Shown here piece after piece: positions 23,894 through 36,814 of a DNA stretch of 64,000 nt; position 1 is the stretch's first letter, and the number at the start of each line of letters is the position of its first letter. Source of the stretch: Kwoniella bestiolae CBS 10118. Lineage: Eukaryota > Basidiomycota > Tremellomycetes > Tremellales > Cryptococcaceae. The notes beneath the pieces are model-generated. The model did not search any database. It was not told the origin of the DNA and worked only from the letters and a program-made list of their open reading frames with translations. The DNA lies in the NCBI RefSeq assembly GCF_000512585.2, contig NC_089247.1, positions 1,723,791 to 1,787,790 of the forward strand. Direction: 5' to 3'. The position numbers and the translations under genes are program-made.

Positions 23894-25423
23894 CTATGCT
23901 AAGATTGCTTTATTGTTCTCGTCGAACAAGACCGCTTTGCCTAACCTGAAGGAGTAAGTCAGTGCTTGGGCGATTGAGCCTGCTTCGATGGCGTCTTGCA
24001 CAGTGGAAGGAACGGCTAGAGTAAATCAGACTGTCAGTAAGAGTGTGAACGAAATAAGACCATTCTACCTACGCTCATCATCCAGTACACAAGCGACAAA
24101 TTCATTGACCTCGGCTACAAAAGCCTCTCTGAACCGCTCATAGTAAGTGGGCCTGAAAGAGGTCAGGATCAGCTCTCGGGACTAGTTAGGTTGCCACATG
24201 AGCTCACTCACGTCGACAGAGTTCTCACACCGTATTGATCGGCAACTTCTAGACGGTTGAGTCTTGGGTTCTGCACGTAGTCAGCAGACTGCATCATCGA
24301 GTTGAGTAGCCAACTTACTTGGTTGACAATCAACTTGGCTTCTTCACCGTGAACTTCGCAAGCGCAATCGTGACCGTGAATTGCAGTTCTACTGAGGTGG
24401 AACGTGAAACTTTTCCCGCTCTCATACTCCACGAAGCCTAAGGCGTTATCGGCGTCACCACTCTCAGCTAATTCGGGGTGTCTGACATTGGTACCGCTTG
24501 CGAATACCCTTCTCACCCGGTCGGCCGGCGTGATCTCAAGCAGATGTCTGGCCATGTCAATGTCGTGGATACCGCAATCCATGAAGATACCTCCGGACTT
24601 GGCAGAGTACGCGATAAAGAAGCCTGACATAGTCAGATTATCAACACAAATCTTATATTTCATCAACCTTCAATGCTCACCGGAAGGATCATATTGATCA
24701 TTGGTGGACGATTTAACCAAGAAAGGTTTACCGACTGCACCAGAGTCGATCATTCTTTTGGCCTCTTGATACGATTGATCGACTAATGATATATCATCAT
24801 GCTGTCAGACATCCTTTTGACTAGATATTGCAAATCACCTACATCTACGCGAAAATCCGACCATGACTTTCAAATTGGGAAACTCTCGAGCTTGAATTTC
24901 AAATTGCTCGGCGGTATCTTGATCCACAGAGATGGGTTTTTCCACCAGTACATGCTATTTTGAATCAAGTCAGCATTGATTCATAGTTTACCTCCCGGAA
25001 ATAGATCACTTACTTTTCCGTACTGTAACGCTTTCAGTGCCAGGGGCGCGTGTGTACTAGTCTCTGTCGCAATCAGAATAGCGTCGAGACCTGGGTGGCC
25101 GAAAAAGGCATCTTCGTCATCGTATATCCTGCGATACTCACGGTCAGGTCAGCGGGTCCGAGCACGGAGGTTTCCGGACACGAAGCTCACTTGGTGTCCG
25201 ATGGGAGAGCTTTCTTAGCCCAAGTCACGTTATCCTTGAGTAAATCGCAAGCAGCTACGAGCTTAGCACGAGGTGCTGCAAAGGCGACCTACGAACCTAT
25301 CAGTCCCCGACAACTCCGGACCCGGCCGCAACTCACATTGTTGGCATGTCGCTGACCCATACGCCCGAGTCCGATGACACCGACTCGAAGTATAGACGGA
25401 ATGTTTGTGGTGGCGATGGGCAT
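23894..25423 (-). CDS. Gfo/Idh/MocA-family NAD(P)-dependent dehydrogenase (inositol-dehydrogenase-like)
   Basis: The start MPIATTNIPSILRVGVIGLG (ATG at 25421-25423) leads into the Rossmann motif GVIGLGRMGQRHANN, typical of myo-inositol 2-dehydrogenase and relatives. Next come LVAACDLLKDN, ILIATETSTHAPLALKAL, then HVLVEKPISVDQDTAEQ, the family EKP motif whose Lys is catalytic. The C-terminal alpha/beta domain has GGIFMDCGIHDIDMARHLL, with the conserved D-x3-H of the active site. The end is AVLFDENNKAILA with TAG at 23894-23896. Around seven short introns interrupt the gene. The enzyme likely oxidises a sugar or cyclitol alcohol with NAD(P)+ in the cytosol. It diverges from a sugar-porter gene 473 bases away, which suggests uptake and first oxidation of one substrate; that is inference. 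Confidence 0.87.
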
Positions 25424-25896
25424 GTTCGAATGGAGGTGTTGAGTTATTTGGCTGATTGCGATGCACATGAACCTTCTCTGGGAATAGGCTCCAAAGCATG
25501 TCAGATATAGGCCATTTCTATCAAAGTATTTCATGGTGTACATCCCATCACTGATCCCGATTCAACTCCGTAAACGGACCACGTCTCGCTTCCTGACCGA
25601 CATTGCAGCCGTTAATGGAGTGCGGAACTCCCGCGGGGCACTAGTCAGTGCGGCAGCGGCCTTACGATACGTCATTCTACGACTGCGCTAGTTCCCATTT
25701 GCGGATAAAATCAGGGCTAGGTTCGGCAGTTGCAGCCGGTTATGCGAGACACGATCACCAATCGCGCGAGCCTCAAATAGTCAGCCGTGTTTGTGAATGG
25801 ATCAAGCGGATCCCCATGGGCAGATCTAATCATCCTCCTTTCGCAGAACATACCCCAACAATCACAGCCCTTGCGCAAAACACGTCAACACCTACT
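25424..25896. other. Divergent promoter shared by dehydrogenase and sugar porter
   Basis: A 473-base bidirectional promoter region. It contains a CCCGCGGGG block near 25630 and several CGG triplets, of the sort bound by Zn2Cys6 regulators. No specific dyad can be assigned. The plus-strand frame open from 25648 is in phase with the transporter, but its downstream ATG is preferred. Confidence 0.5.
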
Positions 25897-28076
25897 ATGA
25901 GCGCCGAGAAGACTCAACAAAGCGCTGGTACGAGAGCAGCCATCCGGCCGGCTTCGGACTTTGGCATCGAGCTTCACCCAGGAGTGGAAGACTTGTTATA
26001 CGACAGTACTGCGTTGGCTAAAGCATATGGTGGAGCCTGTATGTGTCTTCGCTCACTACAATCTGTACCTAGACACGGTTAACGTGCATTGAACTAGCTC
26101 TCAAGGATATCTTCGCGACCAAACTTGTCACGACGTGTGTTCTCACGGCCTGTACCGGAGGGCTACTCTTTGGTTTCGACCAAGGTCTTTTGTCGATTAT
26201 CTTGGTCATGCCCAAGTTCCTAGGTGACTTCCCTGCTATCGATGAGTCAAATTCATCTTCGGCAAGCTTTAATAAGGGGTAAGCGCCTCTAGTTTGAGAA
26301 CTGCACTACCTGTACTGACAGGTTTTGTGCCGCTCCAGCTTAATGACTGCGATGCTGGAATTGGGTGCCTTCTTGGGCGCTATCTTGGTCGGGTTCGTTG
26401 CCGACAAATATTCGAGAAAGGTGTCCATTGGTGTCGGTCTTGCTTGGTTCGTTGTCGGGTCTACCATTCAAACTGCCTCTTTCAGCGTTGCTCAACTCAT
26501 TGTTGGTCGAACTCTTGGTGGTATCGGTATCGGGTGAGTTTGACCTGGTACATGGCCCTCACGCTTGTGTCTAATCGGTTTGACATATCACAGTATGCTG
26601 TCTTGTACAGCTCCAATCTACGTGTCAGAGGTGGCACCTCCAAACGTCCGTGGAGCTCTACTCGTTATGGAGCAATTTATGATCGTATTCGGTATCGTCG
26701 TCATGTTCTACATCACTTATGGTACCCGAATCATTGAGTCGGCTTGGTGCTACAGATTACCCTTCTTGCTTCAGATGATTCCAGGTGAGTTGTGCCCCTC
26801 ATCGACAGTGCTGTGGCGCTAACTTCTTGCCCCGTAACTCAGGTTTCTTCCTTGGCATCGCTCTATTTATCTTGCCTTACTCTCCTCGATGGCTAGCAAG
26901 TAAAGGAAGAGATCAAGAATGCCTAGACACGCTTGTTCGCCTTCGAAACCTTCCTGCAACTGATCCAAGGGTTCAAGCCGAGTGGCTCACTATCAGAGTT
27001 GAGGCGACCCACAATCACGAAGCTTTGATTGAACGACATCCGCAATTAATCGGCTCTGGACTGAAAACAGAACTCAAACTTGAGGCGGCCAGCTGGGTGG
27101 ATATGTTCAAACCTGCAGTGATCCGAAGGACCATGATCGGTATCATGCTCATGTTCTTCCAACAATTTGTCGGTATCAATGCGGTGAGTCACGATGTCTC
27201 GTTTCATCCAGCTTCTGAAGCACCGTACTGAACCTGTCTGTCTGTCACAGCTCATCTACTACAGTCCTACCCTTTTCGAAACTCTCGGTCTTGATTCGGC
27301 TCTCCAGCTTCACATGAGCGGTGTTATGAACGTTCTCCAACTGGTCGCGGTCGTCGCTGCCTTCTTCTTCTTCGATCGAATTGGAAGACGTCCTCTGTTA
27401 CTCCTTGGCTCAGTTGGCATGTGTGTGGCCCATACCATTGTTGCCATTATGATCGGGCTATTCTCCAAAGACTGGGCCAGCCACCCAGGACAAGCTTGGT
27501 GTGGTGTGTCGTTCATCCTAATTTACATGCTCGCATTCGGTCTTTCATGGGGTCCAGTGCCATGGGCTATGCCAGCGGAAGTCCACGCATCAAGTTATCG
27601 AGCCAAAGGTGTCGCTCTTTCGACATGCTCAAACTGGCTTTGCAATTTCATCATCGTGAGTGTCTCGCCTGAAGGTGCAGAATCAAGATCTAGGTGTGCT
27701 AAGACAATCTTTTCGACGCGCTCACGCAGGGTCTCATTACTCCCCCTATGATCAAAAACATTGGCTACGGAACCTTCATATTCTTTGCCGTGTTCTCGTT
27801 CCTATCCGGTGTCTGGGCTTGGTTCATTGCTCCTGAAACTAAGTGAGTGATGATGATCTGTATTGTCAACGACTACTGATGATCTGCTCCAACTTCAGGG
27901 GAAGAACACTCGAACAGATGGACCAAGTATTCCATTCACACGCAGCTGCTCACGACCAAGAGATGAAGGAGCAAATCACTCGGGTCATCCTTGGACAAAC
28001 CGCTCGAGAGGCAGCTTCCCCTCAACCCAATGCCTCTGACGATAAGATCGCAGACGTCTACATCGAAAGGAAATAA
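25897..28076 (+). CDS. MFS sugar porter (12 TM)
   Basis: Sugar/H+ symporter-type major facilitator of the plasma membrane. ATG 25897 starts MSAEKTQQSAGTRAAIRPAS; ATG 25648 in the same frame is possible but adds an unlikely leader. Sugar-porter motifs in order: TGGLLFGFDQGLLSI (TM1), DKYSRKVSIG (RxGR-like loop 2-3), IVGRTLGGIGIG, APIYVSEVAPPNVRGALL (ExxPxxxRG), LPYSPRWLASKGR (PxSPRWL), FQQFVGINALIYYSP (TM7 signature), FFDRIGRRPLLLLG, WGPVPWAMPAEV with RAKG, and PETKGRTLEQMD. About nine short introns are present. The substrate is not readable; the overall sequence is like fungal hexose/quinate/lactose porters. Its divergent neighbour is the Gfo/Idh dehydrogenase. Confidence 0.9.
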
Positions 28077-28293
28077 TCGCTTGGCAAGTGTGGAGCAGGA
28101 TGAATCAATCAATCTGCCTTTTACAATAGGGCAGAAGTTCGAAATGGGGGTCATCTGCGGTGGGGAACGGTAGGTGGGGCTGAACTAGTATGTAGGATTA
28201 ATATGTATGTTTGTCTGTGATTGTGTATCCGGTGACTGTGATCGATTTGTGTTGCGAGTGGACATACATTTTGTGCTGCTACCGAATGGGGTT

Positions 28294-30556
28294 CTAAGCT
28301 TGTCCACTATCCTTTTCCGAAGATTCCTTCAAGTCATCGTGCAACGCACGAGGACTCTTCTTTCTGAGCCACGGACCAGCTTTGTAAAGCACGAAGCTGA
28401 ATCATCAAGTCAGCTTAGGTGTAAAGAAGGTCAGATATGTACTCACGGTATAGGAACAAACAGTACAGTCAAGAACCCGAGCAAACTATTACCCCAATCG
28501 ATACCGAGATTGACGAAAAGTCCATGAGCTGCAAGAGGCATACCGGCACCTGAAAACGTTGTCAGTGATATCTACGACAACGAGGTCCAAAACATACCCA
28601 TCATCGACCTAAAGAAATCGTTTGAAGCAAGGACCGATGCAGCATATTCAGGGTACGCTAGAGTCAAGGTTAGCCAATTGTATAGGTGAATGTATTTCCA
28701 ATCGGCTCACCATGCGGTAGATACGTCAGGAATGGCATGAACCTGGTTTGGTCGAAATCAGCCATGTTGATCTTCCCTGTCACCGTCAAACAACTCACAT
28801 CCAAGTGGTGCCCATGCCGAAGGCGACAGCGGATAGCACTGGCACGATCCAGTGAGTTCGGTTAGCCGACCAAGCGAACCAGAAGAGAGATATCTAGAGG
28901 GATGATCAGCCTATACGTTATTATTGGTCGTGACGAAGAGGGTATACTTACTGGAAAGCAGATCGCAGCAGCCATGGACATTGGTAATCTTGCTTCAGGG
29001 GGAGCTTGGTGTTTGGTTTCGTCATATACCTTCTCGAAGTAAAGCCTAGAAGCTGTTAGGTCGACAATACAGCAGCCAATGAAGAATACAACTCACTTAT
29101 TCCAAATGCAATATCCAGCATACGATATCAGACTTCCCACCAACAACGCTGCAAATGGTAGATTTGATACTCCTAAACTCCATCCATAGCCCATCTCCGA
29201 ATATACAATGGGATAACTTTCGAAGTAGGAGTAGAGGATTGCGTAGATGAGTCCGATGTATAAATCAATGGCAAGAACGATGGGTTCGGTGAACGTCATG
29301 CTGAAGGGACGGATAAGAGTCATCTTGGCAATCTCCGCGCCAGTCATCTTCTCTGACGATATCTCTGACATAGATTTGAGGTTTTCGTTCCTGGTGAGTT
29401 TGCGAAGACGCTTGGCTCGGCGAAGGAGGATAGTTCCAGATGAGGTCTGATGGGCAGGTTCAGAATCGGAATTTAGAATCAGAGCAGCAAGTATCATACT
29501 CACCTCGGGAAGCGCAAATATAGCTAATACCAGGGTAAATCCACTCAGCCACAACATTTCCCAGAAAGACCATCTCCAGCCCTTATATTCCACAGCGAAT
29601 CCAGCGATGATAGGTGCGAGAGCGGGTGAAGCACCAGCGGAGAGACCCCATAGTCCCATGGCGTAAGGAGTGGTATGAGCAGCGAAAACGTCTTGGATGG
29701 TTGCGCCTGTGGACGGGATCAGAGGGAAGAACGTAATTGCCGAGAGCAACATGACTCACCTCCCGTCGCCAACGGTGGGGAACCCCAGAACCCAGCTAAA
29801 AAGCGTAGCACAGCGAATCCCGCAAAGTTGGTGACCAGAGCGGTTGGCACTTGCAAGACACAGAAGATCGCAAGAGTGATGATATAAGGTATTGTCCTTC
29901 CTACAGCAGGAATCTCGGTGACAGGCGAGAGGAAGAGGGGACCGACTCCATATCCAGCGACAAACAAGGACAGACCGAGTGTCGAGGTGACCTGTCCCAC
30001 TCCAAAGTATTCTGCACCTTCCATGACCGCTGGACTCCAGATACTACTGCCCATGTAGACGGAAGAAGTCATCAACATGATTATTACCACTAACCAGCAC
30101 TTCTTCAACAATGACCAGTTGAGAGGGTTTTCCGGATCATCCACACCATACCACGTCACGATCTCACTCTTACCCATGAGCTCTTTGATCTCCTCCGATG
30201 ACAATCCTTGTCCTCCCTGTCTAGTGACTAGTCGTTCATCCACCGTCATCGTAGCATCTGAATCCTGAGTAGTTGTACTGACACGCCCGTGTCGTTCTGC
30301 ATCTTCTCCTGGAGCGAGATTACGTTCGTGGAAGGGGTGATCAGAGGGGGATTGGGAGGTCTGATGTGGAGATTGCGACGTCTTCTCAGAGAAGCGGTAT
30401 CGATTGGGTAGGACATAGTCTGCTCGTTCATCGGGATAGGGGAGTAAGCGACTGCCTGTGATAGCACGAATGACTTGGCCAGCGAACTAGCATTTATGTT
30501 AATACAAGCATTGACGAGCAACGAAATCAGCTTACCGATTCTCTCAAAGTGTCCAT
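28294..30556 (-). CDS. MFS drug:H+ antiporter, DHA1 (12-spanner) type
   Basis: A short first exon (MDTLRES, ATG at 30554-30556) is spliced to FAGQVIRAITGSRLLPYPDE. A long cytosolic N-terminus with VTWYGVDDPENPLNWSLLKK follows, a hallmark of fungal Flr1/Mdr1-like polyamine and drug exporters. Then come SSIWSPAVMEGAEYFGV, LGLSLFVAGYGVGPLFLSP, VLRFLAGFWGSPPLATGGAT and ALAPIIAGFAVEYKGWRW (motif C-like region). The second half contains LIRPFSMTFTEPIVLAIDLY and YSYFESYPIVYSEMGY. The C-terminus is short and basic (LRKKSPRALHDDLKES), with TAG at 28294-28296. It probably exports xenobiotics or polyamines; the substrate is inferred from family only. It is convergent with the sugar porter and divergent from HAK. 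Confidence 0.88.
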
Positions 30557-31620
30557 GTTCCTTTAAGTGCTATTTCAATCTATTTGTCTATACTACTATT
30601 GTTGATCTGCCTGTCAATAAAGACATCCGCGAAGAATATGAAGATCGAAGATGTGACTCCATTGGGTTTGGTGTGCAGTGAATGGCAACAGGTTGCGACA
30701 TCATGGACGATGCATCTCAATCGTTGATGTCTGCTGTTCTTGATCACGGCGATTCGCAATATGCAAATGACGATTTGACGATATTGATCCAGTCATACCA
30801 TCATCGATGAGTACTCCTATGTAAAACGAGACAAGAGTAATAGAAAAGCACTGTTCAGTTTACGGAATATGAAGTTTGATTGTTTTCATCTAAGAATAAT
30901 GATGCGTCATAGAATCATCACCAGGGGAGTCAAGATCGATTTCTTTCCCATACTTCGCGATCGGAATCACCCATCACCGACGAATCAGATTGTTCTTCTG
31001 CTGTCCATAAAACCCGTGGTGAGATATAATGCACATCCTGCTTGAAGCTCTCTCTGGATACGGATACATGCTCTCCCAAAAACAATATCGACGTGAACTC
31101 CCTCGGGTTGCATGCGTTATCGCTCAGCGCACCAGGGTCAGCCCTCACACTTGGTCTCAAATAGATCCCGCATACCGCGAGCTAGGAATAGACATTTATT
31201 GACCCATGTGGGTGACCTTCGATCAGCTTGCGACTCAATTAGGATCAAAATCGCTCAAATAACAAAATCGCGCAAACAAACGAACATTAAAGCATCCTTC
31301 CTATCATAACATAAAAATCGCGCATCAGTATCACGTAGCCCAAAATGCTACATTTCGATCAATATTACTGATGGCCAGTCTGGCGATGCATTCATAAAAA
31401 TCGCTCATAATAGATAGCTTTGTCGAATGAGAAGGAGGATCTGCTCGACATGACAGCATGTCCTGCCACTGGGGAGTGTCAACAAAAATTCGGCAGAGTA
31501 TTCAAAAGTACGTTCATGGAACACAGTTACTGACATATAACAGACCATTGCTCACACTCAACTGCTCCTTCCATCCATCACTCGTCCATTACGCAGCAAT
31601 CATTGTTTTCCCGAATAGTA
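30557..31620. other. Divergent promoter region, exporter / potassium transporter
   Basis: More than 1 kb with no recognised gene. The half nearer the potassium transporter carries four copies of AAAATCGCKCA (separate entry). The region is A+T-rich relative to the flanking genes. Confidence 0.55.
31247..31407 (+). promoter_or_regulatory. Four direct copies of AAAATCGC(T/G)CA upstream of the HAK gene
   Basis: Copies at 31247-31257 (T), 31264-31274 (G), 31314-31324 (G) and 31397-31407 (T), all on the + strand and 214-374 bases before the transporter ATG. An 11-base match repeated four times in 161 bases in one orientation is unlikely by chance, and suggests a regulator site. A role in low-potassium control of HAK is inference. 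Confidence 0.45.
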
Positions 31621-34168
31621 ATGTCAATTCTTCAATTCCACTCGCTGACTTCGTCGGATGAATCTGAAGGGAAGCCTGAGCTACCAAAGGTGGACGAGGG
31701 CTTCCATGCGATCACAAAGATCAGCTCCCCCGCTGTCGTCCATGAAGATGGTTTTGCAAACATCCGTGCGCGTACCACGACCAAAAGGAAGTCAATCGTA
31801 GGTCTGGAGTTGGGGGACAGAGATGAAGATCCTGGACTAGAACAACCAGGTGACTATAGGACGGCCCAGGTGAGCTTGTTGGCCCAGCCATTGCCTGCAA
31901 CATCATGCTAACACCTAGTCCAGGTCTTCTCCGGCTGGTCACTTGCCAAGGTTTCATTCCAATCCCTAGGCGTCATTTACGGCGACATAGGAACCAGTCC
32001 CCTTTATGTCTACTCGTCAACCTTTACCGAGCCACCCAACAAACAAGATCTAGTTGGGGTTTTATCACTGATACTCTGGTCGCTTTTCCTCATGGTTACC
32101 GTCAAATATGTTATCATCATTCTTAACGCTGACAATGATGGAGAAGGAGGGACTTTCAGCACCTACTCTCTTCTTTGCCGATATGTAAGTTTGTGGTACT
32201 CTATGTATAAGCTGTCTTACTGACCTTCTTGCTAAGCTAAACATCACCGACCGCGATCCTCGAGAAAAATCGCTAGTACAGATGAGGCGGATGGATACAG
32301 GCGATCTCGAGAGCACCGGGAAACATTTACGTCGAGGTATCGAGACCAGTAAGGTCGTCAAGACTTCTCTGAAGATAATAGGCGTTTTCGCTGTCACTAT
32401 GGTCCTGTCTGATGGAGTTTTGACTCCAGCTCAATCTGTACTCGGGGCTATCCAAGGTATACAAGTAGCTGCACCGAACATCTCGAAGGGTACAATAATC
32501 GGGGTGACGGATGCCATCCTCATCCTCCTGTTCCTTGTCCAACCATTAGGTGTTTCTCGAATAACCATCGTCTTCGCACCGATAGTGTTAATCTGGCTGG
32601 GGTTTAACGCCGTCTTCGGCGTGTACAACTTGGTCAAGTACGACGCATCAGTCTTCAAGGCATTCTACCCGTATTACGCTTTCGATTTCCTGATCCGACA
32701 TAAGGAGGAAGGTTGGCGACGACTCGGCGGTGTTCTCCTTGCGTTCACGGGCGTGGAAGCACTCTTTGCTGATCTCGGGGCCTTCAGTAAAAGAGCCATC
32801 CAAATCAGTTGGCTCGGTTATGTTCTTCCATGCCTGGTGTTGGCTTATACTGGTCAAGCAGCTTTCATCGGCGAACAACCAGAAGCCTACTCGAATCCGT
32901 TTTTCAACGCAGCTCCTCCTGGAACTCTTTATCCGGCTCTTGTCATCGCCATCCTCGCCGCCGTTGTGGCCTCTCAAGCTATCATCACCGCCAGTTTTCA
33001 ACTCTTGGCTCAAGTCATGAAGCTTTCGTACTTCCCCCAGCTGAGAGTCATCCATACCTCCAAGATTTATCATGGTCAGCTCTACATCCCTGTAGCGAAC
33101 TGGTTGTTGATGATTGGGACTGTCCTTGTTGCTTCTATATACAACAATACGACGAGTCTGGGTAACGCGTACGGCGTTTGCGTCATGTTTGTCACTTTCT
33201 TCGACACCCTCATGGTCACTCTCGTAGCCATCTTCGTGTGGGGCTTGAAGCCGCTCGTTGTCGTCCTGCCGTGGTTGGTATTCGCTTGCCTCGATGGGAC
33301 ATTCCTATCTGCAGTCCTCACCAAGGTTCCCGATGGAGCTTGGTTCACCCTCACTCTATCGATTGTGCTGGCTAGCATCTTCCTTCTATGGCGATATGGC
33401 AAAGAGCAACAATGGACAGCTGAAGCCAAAGACCGATTTCCCACATCCCACTTCATTGCAAAGTCAAGCTGCGGTGATTTACACTTGACCGATAGATTTA
33501 ATGGAACACAGCTCAGTACTATTCGCGGTTTTGGCATTTTCTTCGACAAAGCAGGCGAGACTACGCCAGTGGTCTTCAGTCAATTCGTCCTCAAGTTGAC
33601 TACGCTTCCGGAGGTAATGATCTTCTTCCACCTTCGACCGCTAGACAGACCATTTGTTCCTTCCTCTGAGCGCTACACTGTATCTCGATTGGCCGTCCCG
33701 AGCTGTTACAGGGTAGTTGTGCGATACGGCTTCAATGACGATGCGATAACGCCTGATCTTGGTCATGTGATATATCAGCAGGTTCGATCATGGCTGATGG
33801 GAAAAGGCATGATGCGCAACTCAAGTTTCTTGTCTGGCATCGCGGCAAACCACGACAACACTGGAAGTGGTTCTACGGAAAATGGAGACGCGGAGAATCA
33901 TGACGATGCAAGAAATCATTCTGATCCATCTTCCAATTCGCCTGACTTCATGACTAATGAAGTCAGACTGTTGGATAAGGCTTTTACGCACAACGTACTC
34001 TTCATCACAGGGAAAGAGCAGATGAAGATTGGACACAGCACCAGCTATCTCAGAGCAACGCTGTTATGGGCTTTTCTTTGGATAAGGGACAACACCAGGA
34101 ATCGTATCGCAAACTTGAAGCTCCCGGTGGACCAGATTGTCGAGGTTGGATTTCTAAAGGAGATTTGA
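31621..34168 (+). CDS. HAK1: High-affinity potassium transporter, HAK/KUP/KT family
   Basis: Exons 31621-31869, 31924-32184 and 32237-34168 make 813 aa, normal for fungal HAK. After a polar N-terminus the family core begins: SFQSLGVIYGDIGTSPLYVY (KUP signature), LSLILWSLFLMVTVKYVII and NADNDGEGGTFSTYSLLCRY (the GEGGTFxLYSLL motif). Then come LSDGVLTPAQSVLGAIQGI, YYAFDFLIRHKEEGW, LLAFTGVEALFADLGAFSK and VASQAIITASFQLLAQVMKL. About 12 hydrophobic segments are followed by a cytosolic tail with a Ser/Asn-rich insert (SGSTENGDAENHDD). Such proteins take up K+ with H+ across the plasma membrane and are usually induced by K+ starvation. ATG 31603 is an alternative in-frame start that adds six residues. 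Confidence 0.93.
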
Positions 34169-34619
34169 TATTGGCAGCATCGTCTTTCGCTTGGTTTTTT
34201 GGAAATTTGTTCCGATAGAAGGTAAATCTTGAGGGGTGAAGTCGCTTTCTATCCTGTACCTGACGTAGTAGCGTTGCGGTATGCATAGTTTTCTTATGGC
34301 CCTATACAATACTCTCAAACACCCAAATGGTTGTTGGGAAAAACAGATGCACTGACATGTGTGTAAGGAATCATGTGCTCCGAGCTCATTGCGACATCAG
34401 GGTGACAATCGTCGTCGCCTACCTATAGTCTAGCAGTCAAGGCCGTTGTGTACCATTCCGATGCCCTTTGATATGTTGCATGAGGGATATACAACGCCCG
34501 CACTATATGTTCAATTCAATTGCATTCGTACACCGCGAACAACATGCGCTGTTTCTTCATATCGGCCATTCCCTGACAGTCTCCATCAGCATCTACTCGG
34601 ATCAGTGTCAGAAAAGAGC
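34169..34619. other. Convergent intergenic region
   Basis: Between the stops of the HAK gene and the aldehyde dehydrogenase. Only 3' flank; no gene recognised. Confidence 0.6.
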
Positions 34620-36814
34620 TCACATGGTCTGGCTTAGGTTTTGATGGACCGCTTTGACCTACCCGCCCATAAGCACCACCCATCACGCTTATCATCAGCA
34701 AACACGTAATCCACCTCCTCGATATTCCAAAGTCACTGACCTGAGTATAAGCGTCGAGACCATACGTCCCCAGTTCTCTGCCGATCCCGCTTTGCTTGAA
34801 CCCGCCGAACGGGACACCAGCATGTAACAAAGCGTACTGATTGCACCAGACCGTGCCAGCGTCGAGAGCAGCAGTTACTCTTGTGGCTTGTCTAGCGTCG
34901 TTAGTGAATACGGCGGCCGCGAGTCCATATTCCGTGTTGTTTGCCAGCTCCAGTGCCTCTTCTTCTGTCTTAAAGCTCGCCGCTACTATCACCGGACCGA
35001 AAATCTATCACAACACGAAAAGATCGAGAGATATTAGTTAACGAGACTTTGGTTATCGGCAGTCAAACACCTTCAAAGAAAAACGAACCTCCTCTTTCAC
35101 AGCTTTCATATCAGCCTTCACATCTGCAAGAATAGTGGGTTCAATCCAGTACCCTCCACCGGACTGTGGCCATTTTTGTCCCCCTGTAACCACACGAGCG
35201 CCCGCCTCTCGACCAGACTCGATGTAAGCTAAGACTTTGTCACGCTGGTTTGCAGAAATCTGAGACATGCGAAATAAAGGGCGATCAGCAATACTACCGG
35301 GTGGAAGGATTTGCGGGGGATCAATCTTACCAGTGGACCGAAGGAGGTTTTCTCATCTGCAGGCTGAACGGGAGGGAGGTACTGTCAGACGGAGGAGACT
35401 TATCTGAAACGATGTAAGGCACTTACATCTCCAATAGCACAGGCTTCCGCTTTGGCTTTGAGGGCGGTCAAGAATTTCTCATATATGCCTTCTTGCACGT
35501 AAACCTACAGGATACCATCGCGATCAGCTGCAGGCTCTTCAATCTCACTTCACGACTTGAATGCGCATCGGACTTACTCGACTACTAGCACAGCAATCCT
35601 GTCCGGAGTTGAACCAAATTCCCATAGCCACCCATGCAGCAGCCTCTTCGACATCTGCGGAGTCGAAAACTAACATTGGAGATTTACCGCCTAGTTCCAA
35701 AGTGACTTTTTTCAAGTTAGATTCGGCAGCAGCTATCGCAATTCTACGACCAGTGGGAACTGAACCTGTAAAAGCCACCTGTCCATGTAGCTCGTTAGCC
35801 GTAAGGTCATGTGTGTAGTGCATGGATGGGAGTCAAAACGTACCTTATCAATATCCATATGTCTGGAGATTGCATCTCCTGTTGACGCTCCGAGCCCGGG
35901 AAGGACATTGATTACTCCCGCTGGAAACCCAGCTTCTACAACCAGATCGCAGAGGTACAACGCGGTAAGAGGTGTGAGCTCTGAAGGCTTGATTATTACA
36001 CAACACCCCGCAGCGACGGCGGGCGCAACCTTCCATGCCCACATCAATAATGGGTAGTTCCATGGGATGCTGAGCGAGCAACAGCTTTGTGAGCATCCCT
36101 GTCGTGAAAGACATAATGTACTACAACACTCACATCTGCCCACAGACACCAATTGGTTGATGCAGTGTGTAGACGAACTTCTCCTTTCCGAAATGGTTGA
36201 TAGTCTGACCGTGAAGTTTATCGGCTAGTCCGGCATAGTACCTCAGACAAGCGATAGAGTCCGCAACATCTGCTTCACTGCGAGCACAGTAAGAGACGGT
36301 CGCTTGGGACAAACGAAGGCCTGTGACTCACCGGGCTATGCGAACGCCTTTTCCCGAATTGAGAGATTCCAGAGCTCCAATCTTCGCAGCATTTTGTTCC
36401 ATCAAATCCGCCAGTTTGAACAGCACTGACATCAAAGTTTACCGCCTGTCAGCATCTTATAGCTCAGTCATAAGAACGAAGGAGGCTACGCACGAGCAGC
36501 TCGCTCCGTCGAAGCAACATTCATCCCCCAAGTAGTTTTGAAAGCTTTCCTAGCTGCCTTTACTGCCGTGTCAACATCTTCCTCTGTCGCATGAGCAAAG
36601 TCCAAGAAGTGATCTCCAGTCGCAGGATTGATAGTCGAGAATGACTTCGAGTCGGATGATGCAACCCACTCGTTATCTCTGCGTAAGAAGAAGTCAACAG
36701 TATGTTCACAACTCAGGACTGTGATGGTGACTTGAAGGCGACCCACATGAAAAGTCCAGTAGGGACGGTGGTCTTACCGAACGCTGGTAATTCAATGTCT
36801 TGCTTGATAGTCAT
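34620..36814 (-). CDS. NAD(P)+-dependent aldehyde dehydrogenase
   Basis: ATG at 36812-36814 (MTIKQDIELPAFGKTTVPTG); stop TGA at 34620-34622 after VKAVHQNLSQTM. About nine short introns interrupt a protein near the usual 500 aa. Seen in order: INPATGDHFLDFAHATEED; the Rossmann/cofactor segment IIPWNYPLLMWAWKVAPA with KPSELTPL; VAFTGSVPTGRRIA (cofactor loop); LELGGKSPMLVF with the general-base Glu; FNSGQDCCASSRVYV with the catalytic Cys; EEIFGPVIVAASF; and PFGGFKQSGIGRELG. All catalytic residues (Asn in PWNYP, Glu, Cys) are present. It belongs to the ALDH1/2-like group. The placement beside a Zn2Cys6 gene, an amine permease and a copper amine oxidase suggests that it oxidises the aldehyde product of amine oxidation. 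Confidence 0.92.
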
